From positions 135,406 through 199,405 of the forward strand of contig NZ_DASYHI010000016.1 of NCBI RefSeq assembly GCF_035998675.1: a stretch of 64,000 nt of DNA, given 5' to 3'. Every line of letters begins with the position of its first letter. Position 1 is the first letter of the stretch. The notes beneath the pieces are model-generated. The model saw nothing but the letters and a program-made list of their open reading frames with translations. It had not been told where the DNA came from and searched no databases. Source of the stretch: Telluribacter sp035998675 (GTDB lineage Bacteria; Bacteroidota; Bacteroidia; Cytophagales; Spirosomataceae). Position numbers and translations under genes: made by a program. Positions 1 through 8,359 of the stretch are shown one piece after another.

Positions 1-129
1 TACGATATAGTTGTGGGAGGTACCAGCGTGAAATCCCCGACTTCTTACGAAGTTCTGCTTTCCTACGCTTTACCGGCCCCGAAAGTAGGGAAAAAGACCA
101 TTGTACGCACGCCGCGCTTCCGTTTTTAG
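1..129 (+). CDS. PorP/SprF-family T9SS outer membrane protein, C-terminal fragment
   Basis: Frame 1 is open from the window edge to a TAG at 127-129 and encodes the last 42 residues of a protein cut off by the window. The tail contains GGTSVKSPTSYEVLLSY and ends IVRTPRFRF. The pattern (K)SPTSYE near the end and a final I/V-R-T-P-R-F-R is typical of the PorP/SprF family. These are outer membrane barrel proteins that anchor type IX secretion and gliding components and usually sit directly upstream of gldK/porK. That neighbour is present here, about 255 bases downstream, so family and context agree. The exact paralogue cannot be told from so short a piece. Confidence 0.8.
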   Translation, partial: YDIVVGGTSVKSPTSYEVLLSYALPAPKVGKKTIVRTPRFRF

Positions 130-202
130 TAATTTTCAGGGCAGTATTTTATTTTTTTGGTTTTTGGCGTAGTTGTTGATACACACTTTGCGAACCTTAC
201 CA

Positions 203-210
203 TATCTTTG
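203..210 (+). promoter_or_regulatory. Candidate -7 box for the gldK operon
   Basis: TATCTTTG matches the Bacteroidota sigma-A -7 consensus TAnnTTTG exactly. TTG triplets lie upstream (173-178), but the spacing to them is a little longer than usual. If used, transcription would start near 216-218 and leave a roughly 170-base 5' leader before the gldK ATG. Confidence 0.5.
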
Positions 211-384
211 GAACTTTTACTAAGAATTACAGACGGGATATACGAAGACATTTAAAACGTTCGTTAGGACGAGTAAATATCAAACTTTTTTTAAAGGCAA
301 TTAGGCGTTTAGTAAAGTATACTATTCAAATACAGATTAACGTTTTTAGGACTGACATTAATTATACAAAATAGCAAAAGCCAC

Positions 385-1458
385 ATGAATGTAAACATGT
401 TCTATCGGAACGGAGTCAAGAGCTTACTCGTGGTAGCCACACTTATGCTGATGCAGAGTTGTGGTTTTATCAAGGAAAAGTTTGGCGGAGGAAAAGGAGA
501 GGAAAGCGGAGTTTCAAACGGTGAAATTACTGCCACAGCCCGTAAGGGATATCGTCAAACTACGCCTGCCGGAATGGTGTCAGTTCCTTCTGGCTCATTT
601 GTAATGGGACAGGCCGATGAAGACCTGGCAGCCACTATGGTTAACATGAACCGTCGGGTAACGATCAGTTCATTTTATATGGATGACACCGAAATCACCA
701 ATCATGAGTACCGTCAGTTCGTTGATGCCCTCATGGTGGATTCTATTTCGGTGCTTGGCGAGGAGGAGATAAAAACCAAGTACTACCCCGATACTACCGT
801 ATGGAAGAAAGACTTTGCGTATTCTAACGGTGACCCCATGGTTGAGTACTACTACATGCACCCGGCTTTTGATACCTATCCGGTAGTAGGTGTGAACTGG
901 CTGGCGGCTCAGTACTTCTGTCAGTGGCGTTCCAATCTTTACAATGACTACCGTTCAAAAGAAGGTTTGTTCTATTCGCCTTCCTTCCGGTTACCTACCG
1001 AAGCGGAGTGGGAATGGGCGGCTCGTGGTGGCCGCGCCAGTGCCAAGTACCCCTGGGGTAACCCTTACACAATGAACGGAAAGGGTTGTTTCCTGGCTAA
1101 CTTTAAGCCTCAGCGAGGTAATTACGATGCCGATGGTTATCCTTATACGGCTCCGTCTAATGCCTATAATCCTAACGAATTCGGCCTGTATAATATGTCC
1201 GGAAACGTTTCGGAATGGACGCTTGACGCTTTTGCTGATAATTCCAATGCTATTATGTGGGATATGAACCCGAAGAATGAAGACCCAACCGAGCCCCGGA
1301 AAGTAATTAAGGGTGGTTCCTGGAAAGATGTAGCCTACTACCTGCAAACCGGTACCCGTAGCTACGAATTCGAGACTGAGCGTCGGGCTTTCATTGGTTT
1401 CCGCTGCGTCATGGACAACGTGGATGGGCGCCGTGGTGCCAGCAGCGGTCGTCGCTAA
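385..1458 (+). CDS. gldK: Type IX secretion / gliding motility lipoprotein GldK (PorK)
   Basis: The protein has 357 residues. The N-terminus has a hydrophobic stretch ending LMLMQSC, a lipobox that predicts an outer membrane lipoprotein. The rest is a formylglycine-generating-enzyme (SUMF1)-like fold. It begins with MVSVPSGSFVMGQ (about residues 65-77) and includes FRLPTEAEWEWAARGG and the closing block GGSWKDVAYYLQTGTR...FIGFRCV. In GldK this fold is structural: GldK and GldN form the periplasmic ring of the type IX secretion system. The gene order gldK-gldL-gldM-gldN confirms the assignment. An alternative start is the ATG at 397. A terminator-like hairpin follows directly and may lower read-through into gldL. 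Confidence 0.95.
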   Translation: MNVNMFYRNGVKSLLVVATLMLMQSCGFIKEKFGGGKGEESGVSNGEITATARKGYRQTTPAGMVSVPSGSFVMGQADEDLAATMVNMNRRVTISSFYMDDTEITNHEYRQFVDALMVDSISVLGEEEIKTKYYPDTTVWKKDFAYSNGDPMVEYYYMHPAFDTYPVVGVNWLAAQYFCQWRSNLYNDYRSKEGLFYSPSFRLPTEAEWEWAARGGRASAKYPWGNPYTMNGKGCFLANFKPQRGNYDADGYPYTAPSNAYNPNEFGLYNMSGNVSEWTLDAFADNSNAIMWDMNPKNEDPTEPRKVIKGGSWKDVAYYLQTGTRSYEFETERRAFIGFRCVMDNVDGRRGASSGRR

Positions 1459-1473
1459 CCACTCAAAATATAG

Positions 1474-1500
1474 GAAGCAGCTCTAAGCTGCTTCTTTTTT
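1474..1500 (+). terminator. Terminator-like hairpin between gldK and gldL
   Basis: GAAGCAGCT (1474-1482) pairs with AGCTGCTTC (1486-1494) over a CTA loop, followed by six T. It lies inside the gld operon, so it probably acts as a partial terminator or sets different levels of gldK and gldLMN. Confidence 0.8.
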
Positions 1501-1566
1501 AACCCTTTCATCTAACTTTTTTTAATTCACTACTAATAATAATTTTTGTTAAACAATTGAATTTGT

Positions 1567-2385
1567 ATGGCTAAGAACAACGGTTCCAGTTTTTTCTTCG
1601 ATAAAGTACTGCCTACATTGTACAGTGCCGGTGCCGCAGTAGTAGTATTGGGTGCCCTTTTTAAAATTCAACACTGGGACGGTGGTAGCGAAATGCTAAC
1701 CATCGGACTGGGTACAGAAGCAGTCATTTTTGCACTTTATGCATTACAAACATTTGCGCAGCCCGTTCAGAAAGAACCAGACTGGGCACGTGTATACCCT
1801 GAGCTGGCTGACGACTACGCTGGCGCTGGTGTTACTACCGGCAGAACAGTAGCCGTAGGTAACGGACTTACCACCGGTATGGATCAAATGCTGGCTGACG
1901 CTAAAATCACTCCCGATATTTTTGAAAATCTGGGTAAAGGTTTCCGTAACCTCTCTGACACCGTAAACCGGATGACCGACCTGACCGACGCCACGGTAGC
2001 TACCAACGAGTACGCTCACAATGTAAAGTCGGCCTCGGTGGCAATTAATGATATGAATAAGTCTTATGGTGTAGCCATCAATGCCATGTCGTCAATGGCT
2101 GACGCTACCCACGACGCCCAGTCATATCGGGAACAGTTCCAGCAGATTACCAAGAACATGGGCGCCCTTAATGCCGTATATGAATTGGAGTTGCAGGATA
2201 CTACCAAGCACCTGAAAGCCATGAACGCTTTCTATGGCAACCTCACGGCAGCTATGGAAAACATGGCAGATGCTACTAAAGAATCGCAGGTGTTCAAAAA
2301 TGAAATGTCTAAGCTGACTAACAATATTTCGTCTCTTAACAACGTCTATGGCAATATGCTGACCGCTATGCGGGGTAACGCCTAA
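1567..2385 (+). CDS. gldL: Type IX secretion / gliding motor protein GldL (PorL)
   Basis: The protein has 272 residues. Two hydrophobic segments lie near the N-terminus (about residues 15-32 and 43-62), with the family pattern VLGALFKIQHWDGG between them. The long C-terminal part is mostly helical and rich in Asn, Met and Ala. GldL is the inner membrane subunit that works with GldM as a proton-motive-force-driven rotary motor energising T9SS and gliding. An acidic residue in the second membrane segment (GLGTEAVIF) fits the proton-path role proposed for the family. It starts 66 bases after the hairpin that follows gldK and ends 62 bases before gldM. Confidence 0.95.
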   Translation: MAKNNGSSFFFDKVLPTLYSAGAAVVVLGALFKIQHWDGGSEMLTIGLGTEAVIFALYALQTFAQPVQKEPDWARVYPELADDYAGAGVTTGRTVAVGNGLTTGMDQMLADAKITPDIFENLGKGFRNLSDTVNRMTDLTDATVATNEYAHNVKSASVAINDMNKSYGVAINAMSSMADATHDAQSYREQFQQITKNMGALNAVYELELQDTTKHLKAMNAFYGNLTAAMENMADATKESQVFKNEMSKLTNNISSLNNVYGNMLTAMRGNA

Positions 2386-2447
2386 GTACTTATTGAACAC
2401 CCTCTTACTAAAAATAACCTTTCACTGAAAACTGATCACTGAACCAT

Positions 2448-4040
2448 ATGGCAGGTGGAAAAGAATCTCCCCGTCAGAAGATGATCGGAATGATGTATCT
2501 CGTACTGACCGCAATGCTTGCACTGCAAGTTAGCTCAGCTATTATCGAGAAATTCGTTCTTCTTAATAATTCATTGGAATTATCTTCTGGGGCAGCTAAT
2601 AAAATAAATCAAGAAACCGTACTCAGAATAAAAGCCGCCGTTGAGAAATCGGGAAACCGGGCTGGCGATGTTGCGGTCATGAAACAAGCCGATGACGTAC
2701 GTAAAGTTTCGGCCGACGTTATCAATGAAATCAATACGCTGAAGCAGCAAATCATTCAGGACGCCGGTGGTGGACTTAATGAGCAGGGAAGTATTGTAAA
2801 CCCTGCGGAGGAAGACAAGGTAGCCCAGCTGATGATTGGTGGCAACAAAAACGGAAAGGCCTACGCCCTCAAGCAGCGCCTGAACGGATACGTGCAAACC
2901 TTGAATCAATACAGCCCGGAAACCTTCCAGCCCCTGGCGCTGGACGCCGCTCAGGACCCGGTAGCCCGTAACAATCCCGATCAGCGGAACAAGGACTTTG
3001 CCGAAATGAACTTTGCTCAGACTCCCGTTGCTGCCGCGCTGGCCGTACTGAGTCAGAAGCAAACCGATATCCGCCGCATGGAAGGTGAAGTACTTACTCA
3101 CCTGGCCAGCAAGGTTGGAGCCGCTGATATTAAGTTTGACCGGATTCTGGCAATGATTAGTTCTGAGTCGAGAGTAGTAGCAGCCGGTACCAAGTACCGC
3201 GGCGAAATGTTCATTGCGGCATCGGCCAGTGGTATTACGCCACGCATGAGCCTCAATGGGGCGCCGGTCCGGGTTCAAAACGGAAAAGGGGTTATTGAAT
3301 TTACTGCCCAGGGTGGTGGCTATAACGCCGAAGGTTTGGCGCGTCGGGTATTGACAGGTACTATTTCGTTCCCTACCCCCTCGGGCCGTGACACTACCGT
3401 TCGCCTTGAGCAGGAATATTTTGTAGCCAAACCTACCTACCAGATCGAAACAGGTACCTTACCTCCTTTGTATCTGGGCTGTTCGAACAAACTGAGCATA
3501 CAAAGCCCGGCGCTGGGTGCTCTGTGGGCTCCAACTTTTGCCGCTGATGGTGCCGAAGTAATTTCAGGTGGTCAAAAGGGCAGAATTGTTATAGTACCAA
3601 ACCGTACTCAGGTTAGTCTGCGTGTAAGCAACGGTGGCAACTTATTAGGTACTGAAAACTTCCGGGTATCGCGGGTACCGAAGCCTACCCTTGAATTAAG
3701 AGTTAATGGTGCTGTGGTAGATGTGCGTAGAGGTGTTCCTGCATCGGGTGCCCGTAGTATACAGGTACTTGCCGTAGCAGATGAGAGCTTTAAAAACTTC
3801 AATCCTGAGGATGCGCAGTTCCGGGTAGGGCAGATTCAGGTTTCCCTGGCCCGCGGGAACCGTCGGGTAGCCGGCCCTATTAGTTTAAACGGAGGCGGAT
3901 CTATTTCTTCACTGGCACAACAGGCCGAAGCGGGAGACCGTTATGTAGTTGAGGTGCTAAGTGTACAACGCCGCAACTTCCGGGGCAATATCAGCGACGT
4001 AGAGATGGGTAATCAACAATTCCCGGTTCCCCTATACTGA
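2448..4040 (+). CDS. gldM: Type IX secretion / gliding motor protein GldM (PorM)
   Basis: The protein has 530 residues. It opens with MAGGKESPRQKMIGMMYLVLTAMLALQVSS. This is the conserved GldM start: a short cytoplasmic tail and one transmembrane helix, with no cleavable signal. A helical region and several beta domains follow in the periplasm. GldM is the dimeric shaft of the T9SS motor; its helix packs among GldL subunits and its periplasmic domains reach the GldK/GldN ring. The length fits the family (about 510-530). It lies between gldL and gldN in the same orientation. Confidence 0.95.
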   Translation: MAGGKESPRQKMIGMMYLVLTAMLALQVSSAIIEKFVLLNNSLELSSGAANKINQETVLRIKAAVEKSGNRAGDVAVMKQADDVRKVSADVINEINTLKQQIIQDAGGGLNEQGSIVNPAEEDKVAQLMIGGNKNGKAYALKQRLNGYVQTLNQYSPETFQPLALDAAQDPVARNNPDQRNKDFAEMNFAQTPVAAALAVLSQKQTDIRRMEGEVLTHLASKVGAADIKFDRILAMISSESRVVAAGTKYRGEMFIAASASGITPRMSLNGAPVRVQNGKGVIEFTAQGGGYNAEGLARRVLTGTISFPTPSGRDTTVRLEQEYFVAKPTYQIETGTLPPLYLGCSNKLSIQSPALGALWAPTFAADGAEVISGGQKGRIVIVPNRTQVSLRVSNGGNLLGTENFRVSRVPKPTLELRVNGAVVDVRRGVPASGARSIQVLAVADESFKNFNPEDAQFRVGQIQVSLARGNRRVAGPISLNGGGSISSLAQQAEAGDRYVVEVLSVQRRNFRGNISDVEMGNQQFPVPLY

Positions 4041-4089
4041 TTGTGCTTCTGCATCGTTATAAAGAAAAATTAAAAACACATCAGTGCTT

Positions 4090-5151
4090 ATGAGAATGAA
4101 TGGTAAAGTTGTTGCGTGGTCAATCCTCTCCCTTGCCCTGGGTACTACGGTAACCTATGCACAGGAAAAGGATGAGTCGAAGGCCAATGAGCTATCGGCA
4201 CGACCCATTGATCCGAATGACATAATGATGAAGAGGACGCTGTGGCGCAGGGTTGATTTGAAAGAAAAGCAAAATCTTCCGATGTTCGCGCAGAACAATG
4301 AGATCACGAGGTACCTGATTGAAGCTGCCAAGGCAGGGTTGATTACGCCATACGTTAATGACTCATGCACCACTGAGCTGACTCCTGAAATGTTCCAGAA
4401 GAAATTGATTATGCCAAATCAAACGGCTGGTCTTTCGGAAGAGGAAATTGCGGCAGGATTTGGTCAGAAGCCCGCCGATGGTGGTGGTTGGGACGCAAAG
4501 CCAACTACCCCGGCCAAAACTGCCGAACCGGCAGACGACGGATGGGGAGCTCCTAAAAAAGACGCTAAGAAAACAGCTGCCGTAGAGGATGATGGATGGG
4601 GAACACCCGCTCCCAAAAAGTCAACTACTAAAGGTAAAAAAGGAGAGGTAGCTAAGGCGGAAGAAAAACCCGTTGAGGAAGCAAAGCCCGCTGATGATTT
4701 TCAGCAGCCGGTTCTTACTGCCGCTACCGAAGAAGAGTACTTTCCTGATCAGCTAAGTCTGTTGGAGTTAAAAGAAGACTGGACCTTTGACAGAAAGCGT
4801 TCGCGGTTGTACTCCGATATTCAGGCGGTTACCATTGTACTACCTGCCGAGCAGAATACGGCCACCGGTCTTGAAGTACCCGTAGCTTCTTTCAAATACA
4901 AGGATATTGAGCGTTTGTTCAGAAGTGATCCTAAGAAGTACATCTGGTACAACACCCAAAACCAGGCTCAGCATAAAAACCTGGCTGACGCGTTTGACCT
5001 GCGTTTGTTCTACGGTCGTATTACCAAGTTTTCTAATCCCAATAACAAGGATTTCCTTTCCATCTATAAGGGTGAAAAAGAAGCTCTGATAAAATCACTA
5101 CAGTACGAGCAGGAACTGATGGAACTTGAGCACAGCCTGTGGGAGTACTAA
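4090..5151 (+). CDS. gldN: Type IX secretion ring protein GldN (PorN), with a low-complexity insert
   Basis: A start at ATG 4090 gives 353 residues; a GTG two codons earlier is also in frame but less likely. There is a signal peptide ending VTYAQ. The body has the GldN/PorN motifs ARPIDPNDIMMKRTLWRRVD and, at the end, FYGRITKFSNPNNKDFLSIY. GldN joins GldK in the periplasmic T9SS ring. Unusual here is a segment of about 100 residues (roughly 115-215) rich in Lys, Ala, Pro and Glu. It holds two DDGWG repeats and a related GGGWD, and it makes the protein longer than the roughly 300-residue family norm. The gene ends the operon at a strong terminator. Confidence 0.93.
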   Translation: MRMNGKVVAWSILSLALGTTVTYAQEKDESKANELSARPIDPNDIMMKRTLWRRVDLKEKQNLPMFAQNNEITRYLIEAAKAGLITPYVNDSCTTELTPEMFQKKLIMPNQTAGLSEEEIAAGFGQKPADGGGWDAKPTTPAKTAEPADDGWGAPKKDAKKTAAVEDDGWGTPAPKKSTTKGKKGEVAKAEEKPVEEAKPADDFQQPVLTAATEEEYFPDQLSLLELKEDWTFDRKRSRLYSDIQAVTIVLPAEQNTATGLEVPVASFKYKDIERLFRSDPKKYIWYNTQNQAQHKNLADAFDLRLFYGRITKFSNPNNKDFLSIYKGEKEALIKSLQYEQELMELEHSLWEY

Positions 5152-5174
5152 GAGTTGATACTACTGAAGTTTAT

Positions 5175-5213
5175 AAAAAGGAAGAGCGGCCAGTTTGGCC
5201 GCTCTTCCTTTTT
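5175..5213. terminator. Bidirectional terminator between gldN and uvrC
   Basis: A long inverted repeat reads AAAAAGGAAGAGCGGCC, loop AGTT, then TGGCCGCTCTTCCTTTTT, and it is flanked by A and T runs on both sides. It separates two convergent genes and can serve both strands. Confidence 0.9.
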
Positions 5214-5267
5214 ATTTTCAGATATACTGGCAGGAATGCTTACCCTGAAAAACAAGCATACTAAGTA

Positions 5268-7076
5268 CTACTGCACCATCGTATCAAAGTAAGCCCGCAC
5301 TTTCTGCGCCCGGTCATTCCCTACCACCTCAGCCAACTGCTCCACCGAACTTTCCCGTATGGCCCGGATCGACTTATAAAACTTCAACAATTTAGCGGCC
5401 GTTTTTTTACCAATACCCTCTACGTTTTCCAATTCGCTGACAAGGCTGTTGCGACTGCGCTTGTCGCGGTGGTAGGTAATGGCAAAGCGGTGCGCTTCGT
5501 CCCGAATCTGCTGAATCAGCTTGAGCGATTCTGATTTTTTGTCGATGTAAAGCGGCAGCGAGTCCTCGGGGAAATAAATTTCTTCCAGCCGCTTGGCAAT
5601 ACCAATGATAGGTACTTGTCCGTACAGGCCGAGTTCCTTGAGTGCGTCGCAGGCCGCGCTCAGTTGCCCCTTTCCACCGTCCACTACGATCAGGTCAGGT
5701 AGTTCGTCGCCTTCGCTCATTACCCGGCTGTAGCGCCTTCCCACCACCTCCCGCATGGAAGCAAAGTCATTAGGCCCTACCACCGTTTTAATGGTGAAGT
5801 GCCGGTAATCTTTTTTGGAAGGTCTTCCGTCCACGAAACATACCATAGCCGCTACCGGATTAGTACCTTGTATATTGGAGTTATCAAAACACTCGATCCG
5901 GCGGGGCAGCGATTTTATCTGTAGGTCAGCTTTCAGCTTAATCAGGACCCGGTCACGGCGGGAGGTAGTAGCCGATGATTCAACCGCCTTTCGCTCGGCT
6001 TTTTCACGACGGAAGTACATGACGTTCTTCATTGACATGTCCAGCAACTTTTTCTTGTCGCCGATCTGCGGAATGGAAATATCCAGCTTCAGGTCAATAT
6101 CCGGTTTTAGATTGGAAATAAGCTCTTTAGCCTGGTTGCCGTATTGTTCCCGCATTTCTACTATCATCATCGCCAGCAAATCCTCATCACTCTCATCCAG
6201 CTTTTTCTTTACTTCAAAAGTCTGGGCAGCTACCACATAGCCGTTGGTAATTTTCATGAAGTTAAGGTAGGCGGCGTCTTCGTCCGACACGATGGTCAAA
6301 ACATCCACATCGCCAATGCGCGGATTAACCACCGTTGCCTTACTTTGAAAATCATCCAGCAGCTCAATCTTGGTTTTCCATTCGTGGGCTTGTTCAAAAG
6401 CCATTTGCTCGGCCGACTCGAGCATTTTTTGCTTGAAGTACTGCTGGGGAAGCGACAGATTCCCTTTCAAAATATGGTTAATCTGGTCAATTTGAATATC
6501 GTACTCCTCTTCCTCAATTTTTGCCTCGCAGGGTCCCTTGCAGTTGCCAATGTGGTACTCCAGGCATACCTTGTATTTACCGGCCTCCACGTTCTCACGG
6601 GACAGGTTCAGGTGGCAGGACCGAAGGTGGTACAGCGACTTGAACATATCCAGCAGCGCGTACATAGCCCGCAGATTTGCGAAGGGTCCGTAGTAGGTAC
6701 CTGCTTTCCGATCGATCCGCCGGGTGGTCATTACCCTCGGAAAACGCTCGTTGGTAATAAGAATAAACGGATACGTTTTATCGTCGCGAAGCAGGATGTT
6801 GAAGCGGGGCTGGAAGCGCTTTATCAATTGGTTTTCCAGCAACAAGGCGTCCCATTCGGTAGGTACAATGGTAAACTCAATTCGCCGGATCTGACTTACG
6901 AGGCGTTTGGTTTTGCGGTCGTGCTGGTTGGATTTAACAAAATAGCTACTTACCCGGTTTTTCAGGCTTTTGGCCTTTCCTACGTAGATTACCTCGTCCT
7001 TATCATCAAAATACCGGTATACCCCCGGCTCGGCCGGAATCTTTGAAAGTTCTACTTTATAATCAAAATCAGCCAT
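5268..7076 (-). CDS. uvrC: Excinuclease ABC subunit C (UvrC)
   Basis: UvrC is the nuclease subunit of nucleotide excision repair and cuts on both sides of a lesion marked by UvrAB. The N-terminus has the GIY-YIG domain (PGVYRYFDDKDEVIYVGKAKSLKNR). A UVR motif lies in the middle, an RNase H-like domain follows (CFDNSNIQGTNPVAAMV, VVDGGKGQLSAA), and the C-terminus has a helix-hairpin-helix (ENVEGIGKKTAAKLL). The cysteine cluster CHLNLS...CLEYHIGNCKGPC is also present. I chose the start MADFDYK at 7076 (602 residues); four extra codons upstream are open but unlikely. The glycerate kinase gene ends 42 bases upstream on the same strand, so the two may be cotranscribed. Confidence 0.96.
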   Translation of the reverse strand: MADFDYKVELSKIPAEPGVYRYFDDKDEVIYVGKAKSLKNRVSSYFVKSNQHDRKTKRLVSQIRRIEFTIVPTEWDALLLENQLIKRFQPRFNILLRDDKTYPFILITNERFPRVMTTRRIDRKAGTYYGPFANLRAMYALLDMFKSLYHLRSCHLNLSRENVEAGKYKVCLEYHIGNCKGPCEAKIEEEEYDIQIDQINHILKGNLSLPQQYFKQKMLESAEQMAFEQAHEWKTKIELLDDFQSKATVVNPRIGDVDVLTIVSDEDAAYLNFMKITNGYVVAAQTFEVKKKLDESDEDLLAMMIVEMREQYGNQAKELISNLKPDIDLKLDISIPQIGDKKKLLDMSMKNVMYFRREKAERKAVESSATTSRRDRVLIKLKADLQIKSLPRRIECFDNSNIQGTNPVAAMVCFVDGRPSKKDYRHFTIKTVVGPNDFASMREVVGRRYSRVMSEGDELPDLIVVDGGKGQLSAACDALKELGLYGQVPIIGIAKRLEEIYFPEDSLPLYIDKKSESLKLIQQIRDEAHRFAITYHRDKRSRNSLVSELENVEGIGKKTAAKLLKFYKSIRAIRESSVEQLAEVVGNDRAQKVRAYFDTMVQ

Positions 7077-7118
7077 TCGTCGTAACAAAAAAAGTAGCTA
7101 GCAAGCCGGGGTGCCGGG

Positions 7119-8267
7119 TTAATTACCACCGCTCCTCCTGCCTGAATAAAACAACCGTACGAGCTGAAAAGTTGCTTCCCGAACCCGCTGGTACGCCTCT
7201 GCCTGGGCCTGGTCCAGACTCATAGGCCGGTTCAGAACCGACAGGGCGCAGGTGATACCCGCCTGCTGTATTTCTTCGGGCGAAATCAGGAGCGTACCGC
7301 ATACTACCGCCAGGGGTACCTCTTTCTGCCGGCACAGATCAGCTAACCCTTTCACAAGTTTACCACTGAGCGTCTGCTGGTCAACCTTTCCCTCGCCCGT
7401 GATAACCAGGTCGGCCGTCTGAATCAAATCTTCCAGCCTGGTCTGTTCGATCACAATTTGTACTCCCTCCCGCAACGTAGCGCTTAGAAACCACAAGGCC
7501 CCGGCTCCTACCCCACCGGCCGCCCCGGCACCGGGTACCTCGCTGACATCGCGCCCAAAGGTACTTGTGGCCACCCGAGCCAGCCGACGCAGGCCCGAAT
7601 CAAGCAACGCTACCATCCGCTCATCCGCTCCCTTCTGCGGACCGTAAATATAAGCCGCTCCCTGCTCCCCGTACAATGGGTTTGTAACGTCGCAGGCAAT
7701 AATAATATTGACTTCTGATAAGCGGGAATCAACCCCGGATGTATCAATTCTATCCAATTTGGTTAATGCTTCGCCATTGGGAAATACTTCTGCTCCTTCA
7801 GTATCCAGGAATCGGTATCCTAACGCCGCAGCCATGCCAATACCCCCGTCGGTAGTGGCACTTCCCCCAATTCCCAGAATAATGGTCCGGACGCCCCTTT
7901 CCATGGCGTGTTTTATCAGCTCGCCGGTACCGTAGGTAGAGGTTTGCAAAGGATTGTACTCCTGCGGTTCCAGTAGTCGCAGCCCCGAAGCGGCCGCCAT
8001 TTCGAGGTAGGCGGTGGAGCCGTCGGACGAAATACCATACTCCGCCCGAATGGGTCGGCCCAGGGGATCGCTTACGGGTACCGTCACCAGGGTACCGCCA
8101 ACCTGCTGGGTAAGTATGGCCGTGGTACCTTCCCCCCCATCGGCCAAAGGTACTGTCAGGACAGTTGCGGTGGGGAAAGCCAGCAAGATACCTTCCCTGG
8201 CCGCCTGGCACACTTCAATAGCCTCAAGCGAGCCACGGAACTTATCGGGAGCGATTAGTATATTCAT
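7119..8267 (-). CDS. Glycerate kinase (GarK/GlxK family)
   Basis: The protein has 382 residues. It matches bacterial type I glycerate kinases, which phosphorylate D-glycerate (usually to 2-phosphoglycerate) in glyoxylate, serine or sugar-acid metabolism. Visible motifs are the start MNILIAPDKFRGSL, the glycine-rich VPLADGGEGT, GIGGSATTDGGIGMAAALG and the late VITGEGKVDQQTLSGKL. No other glyoxylate pathway gene is adjacent; the next gene downstream is uvrC, so the physiological route is not shown by context. Confidence 0.92.
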   Translation of the reverse strand: MNILIAPDKFRGSLEAIEVCQAAREGILLAFPTATVLTVPLADGGEGTTAILTQQVGGTLVTVPVSDPLGRPIRAEYGISSDGSTAYLEMAAASGLRLLEPQEYNPLQTSTYGTGELIKHAMERGVRTIILGIGGSATTDGGIGMAAALGYRFLDTEGAEVFPNGEALTKLDRIDTSGVDSRLSEVNIIIACDVTNPLYGEQGAAYIYGPQKGADERMVALLDSGLRRLARVATSTFGRDVSEVPGAGAAGGVGAGALWFLSATLREGVQIVIEQTRLEDLIQTADLVITGEGKVDQQTLSGKLVKGLADLCRQKEVPLAVVCGTLLISPEEIQQAGITCALSVLNRPMSLDQAQAEAYQRVREATFQLVRLFYSGRRSGGN

Positions 8268-8307
8268 TGGGATCTAAAAGAGGTGGTAATGGGCACTAAA
8301 TAAACAA

Positions 8308-8342
8308 AATGCCGGAAGACTTCTCCTCCGGCACTTCTTTTT
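8308..8342. terminator. Terminator downstream of the PBP1A gene
   Basis: TGCCGGA (8310-8316) pairs with TCCGGCA (8327-8333). The minus strand continues with TTTTGTTTA after the stem, serving the penicillin-binding protein gene that ends at 8360. The plus strand also has a T-rich tail. Confidence 0.75.
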
Positions 8343-8359
8343 TATTCTTTTATTTCCAA

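Noticed and set aside
6144..7046. 300-codon ORF antisense to uvrC
   Set aside because: It is a shadow of a clear UvrC reading frame; it has no recognisable domain and no promoter.
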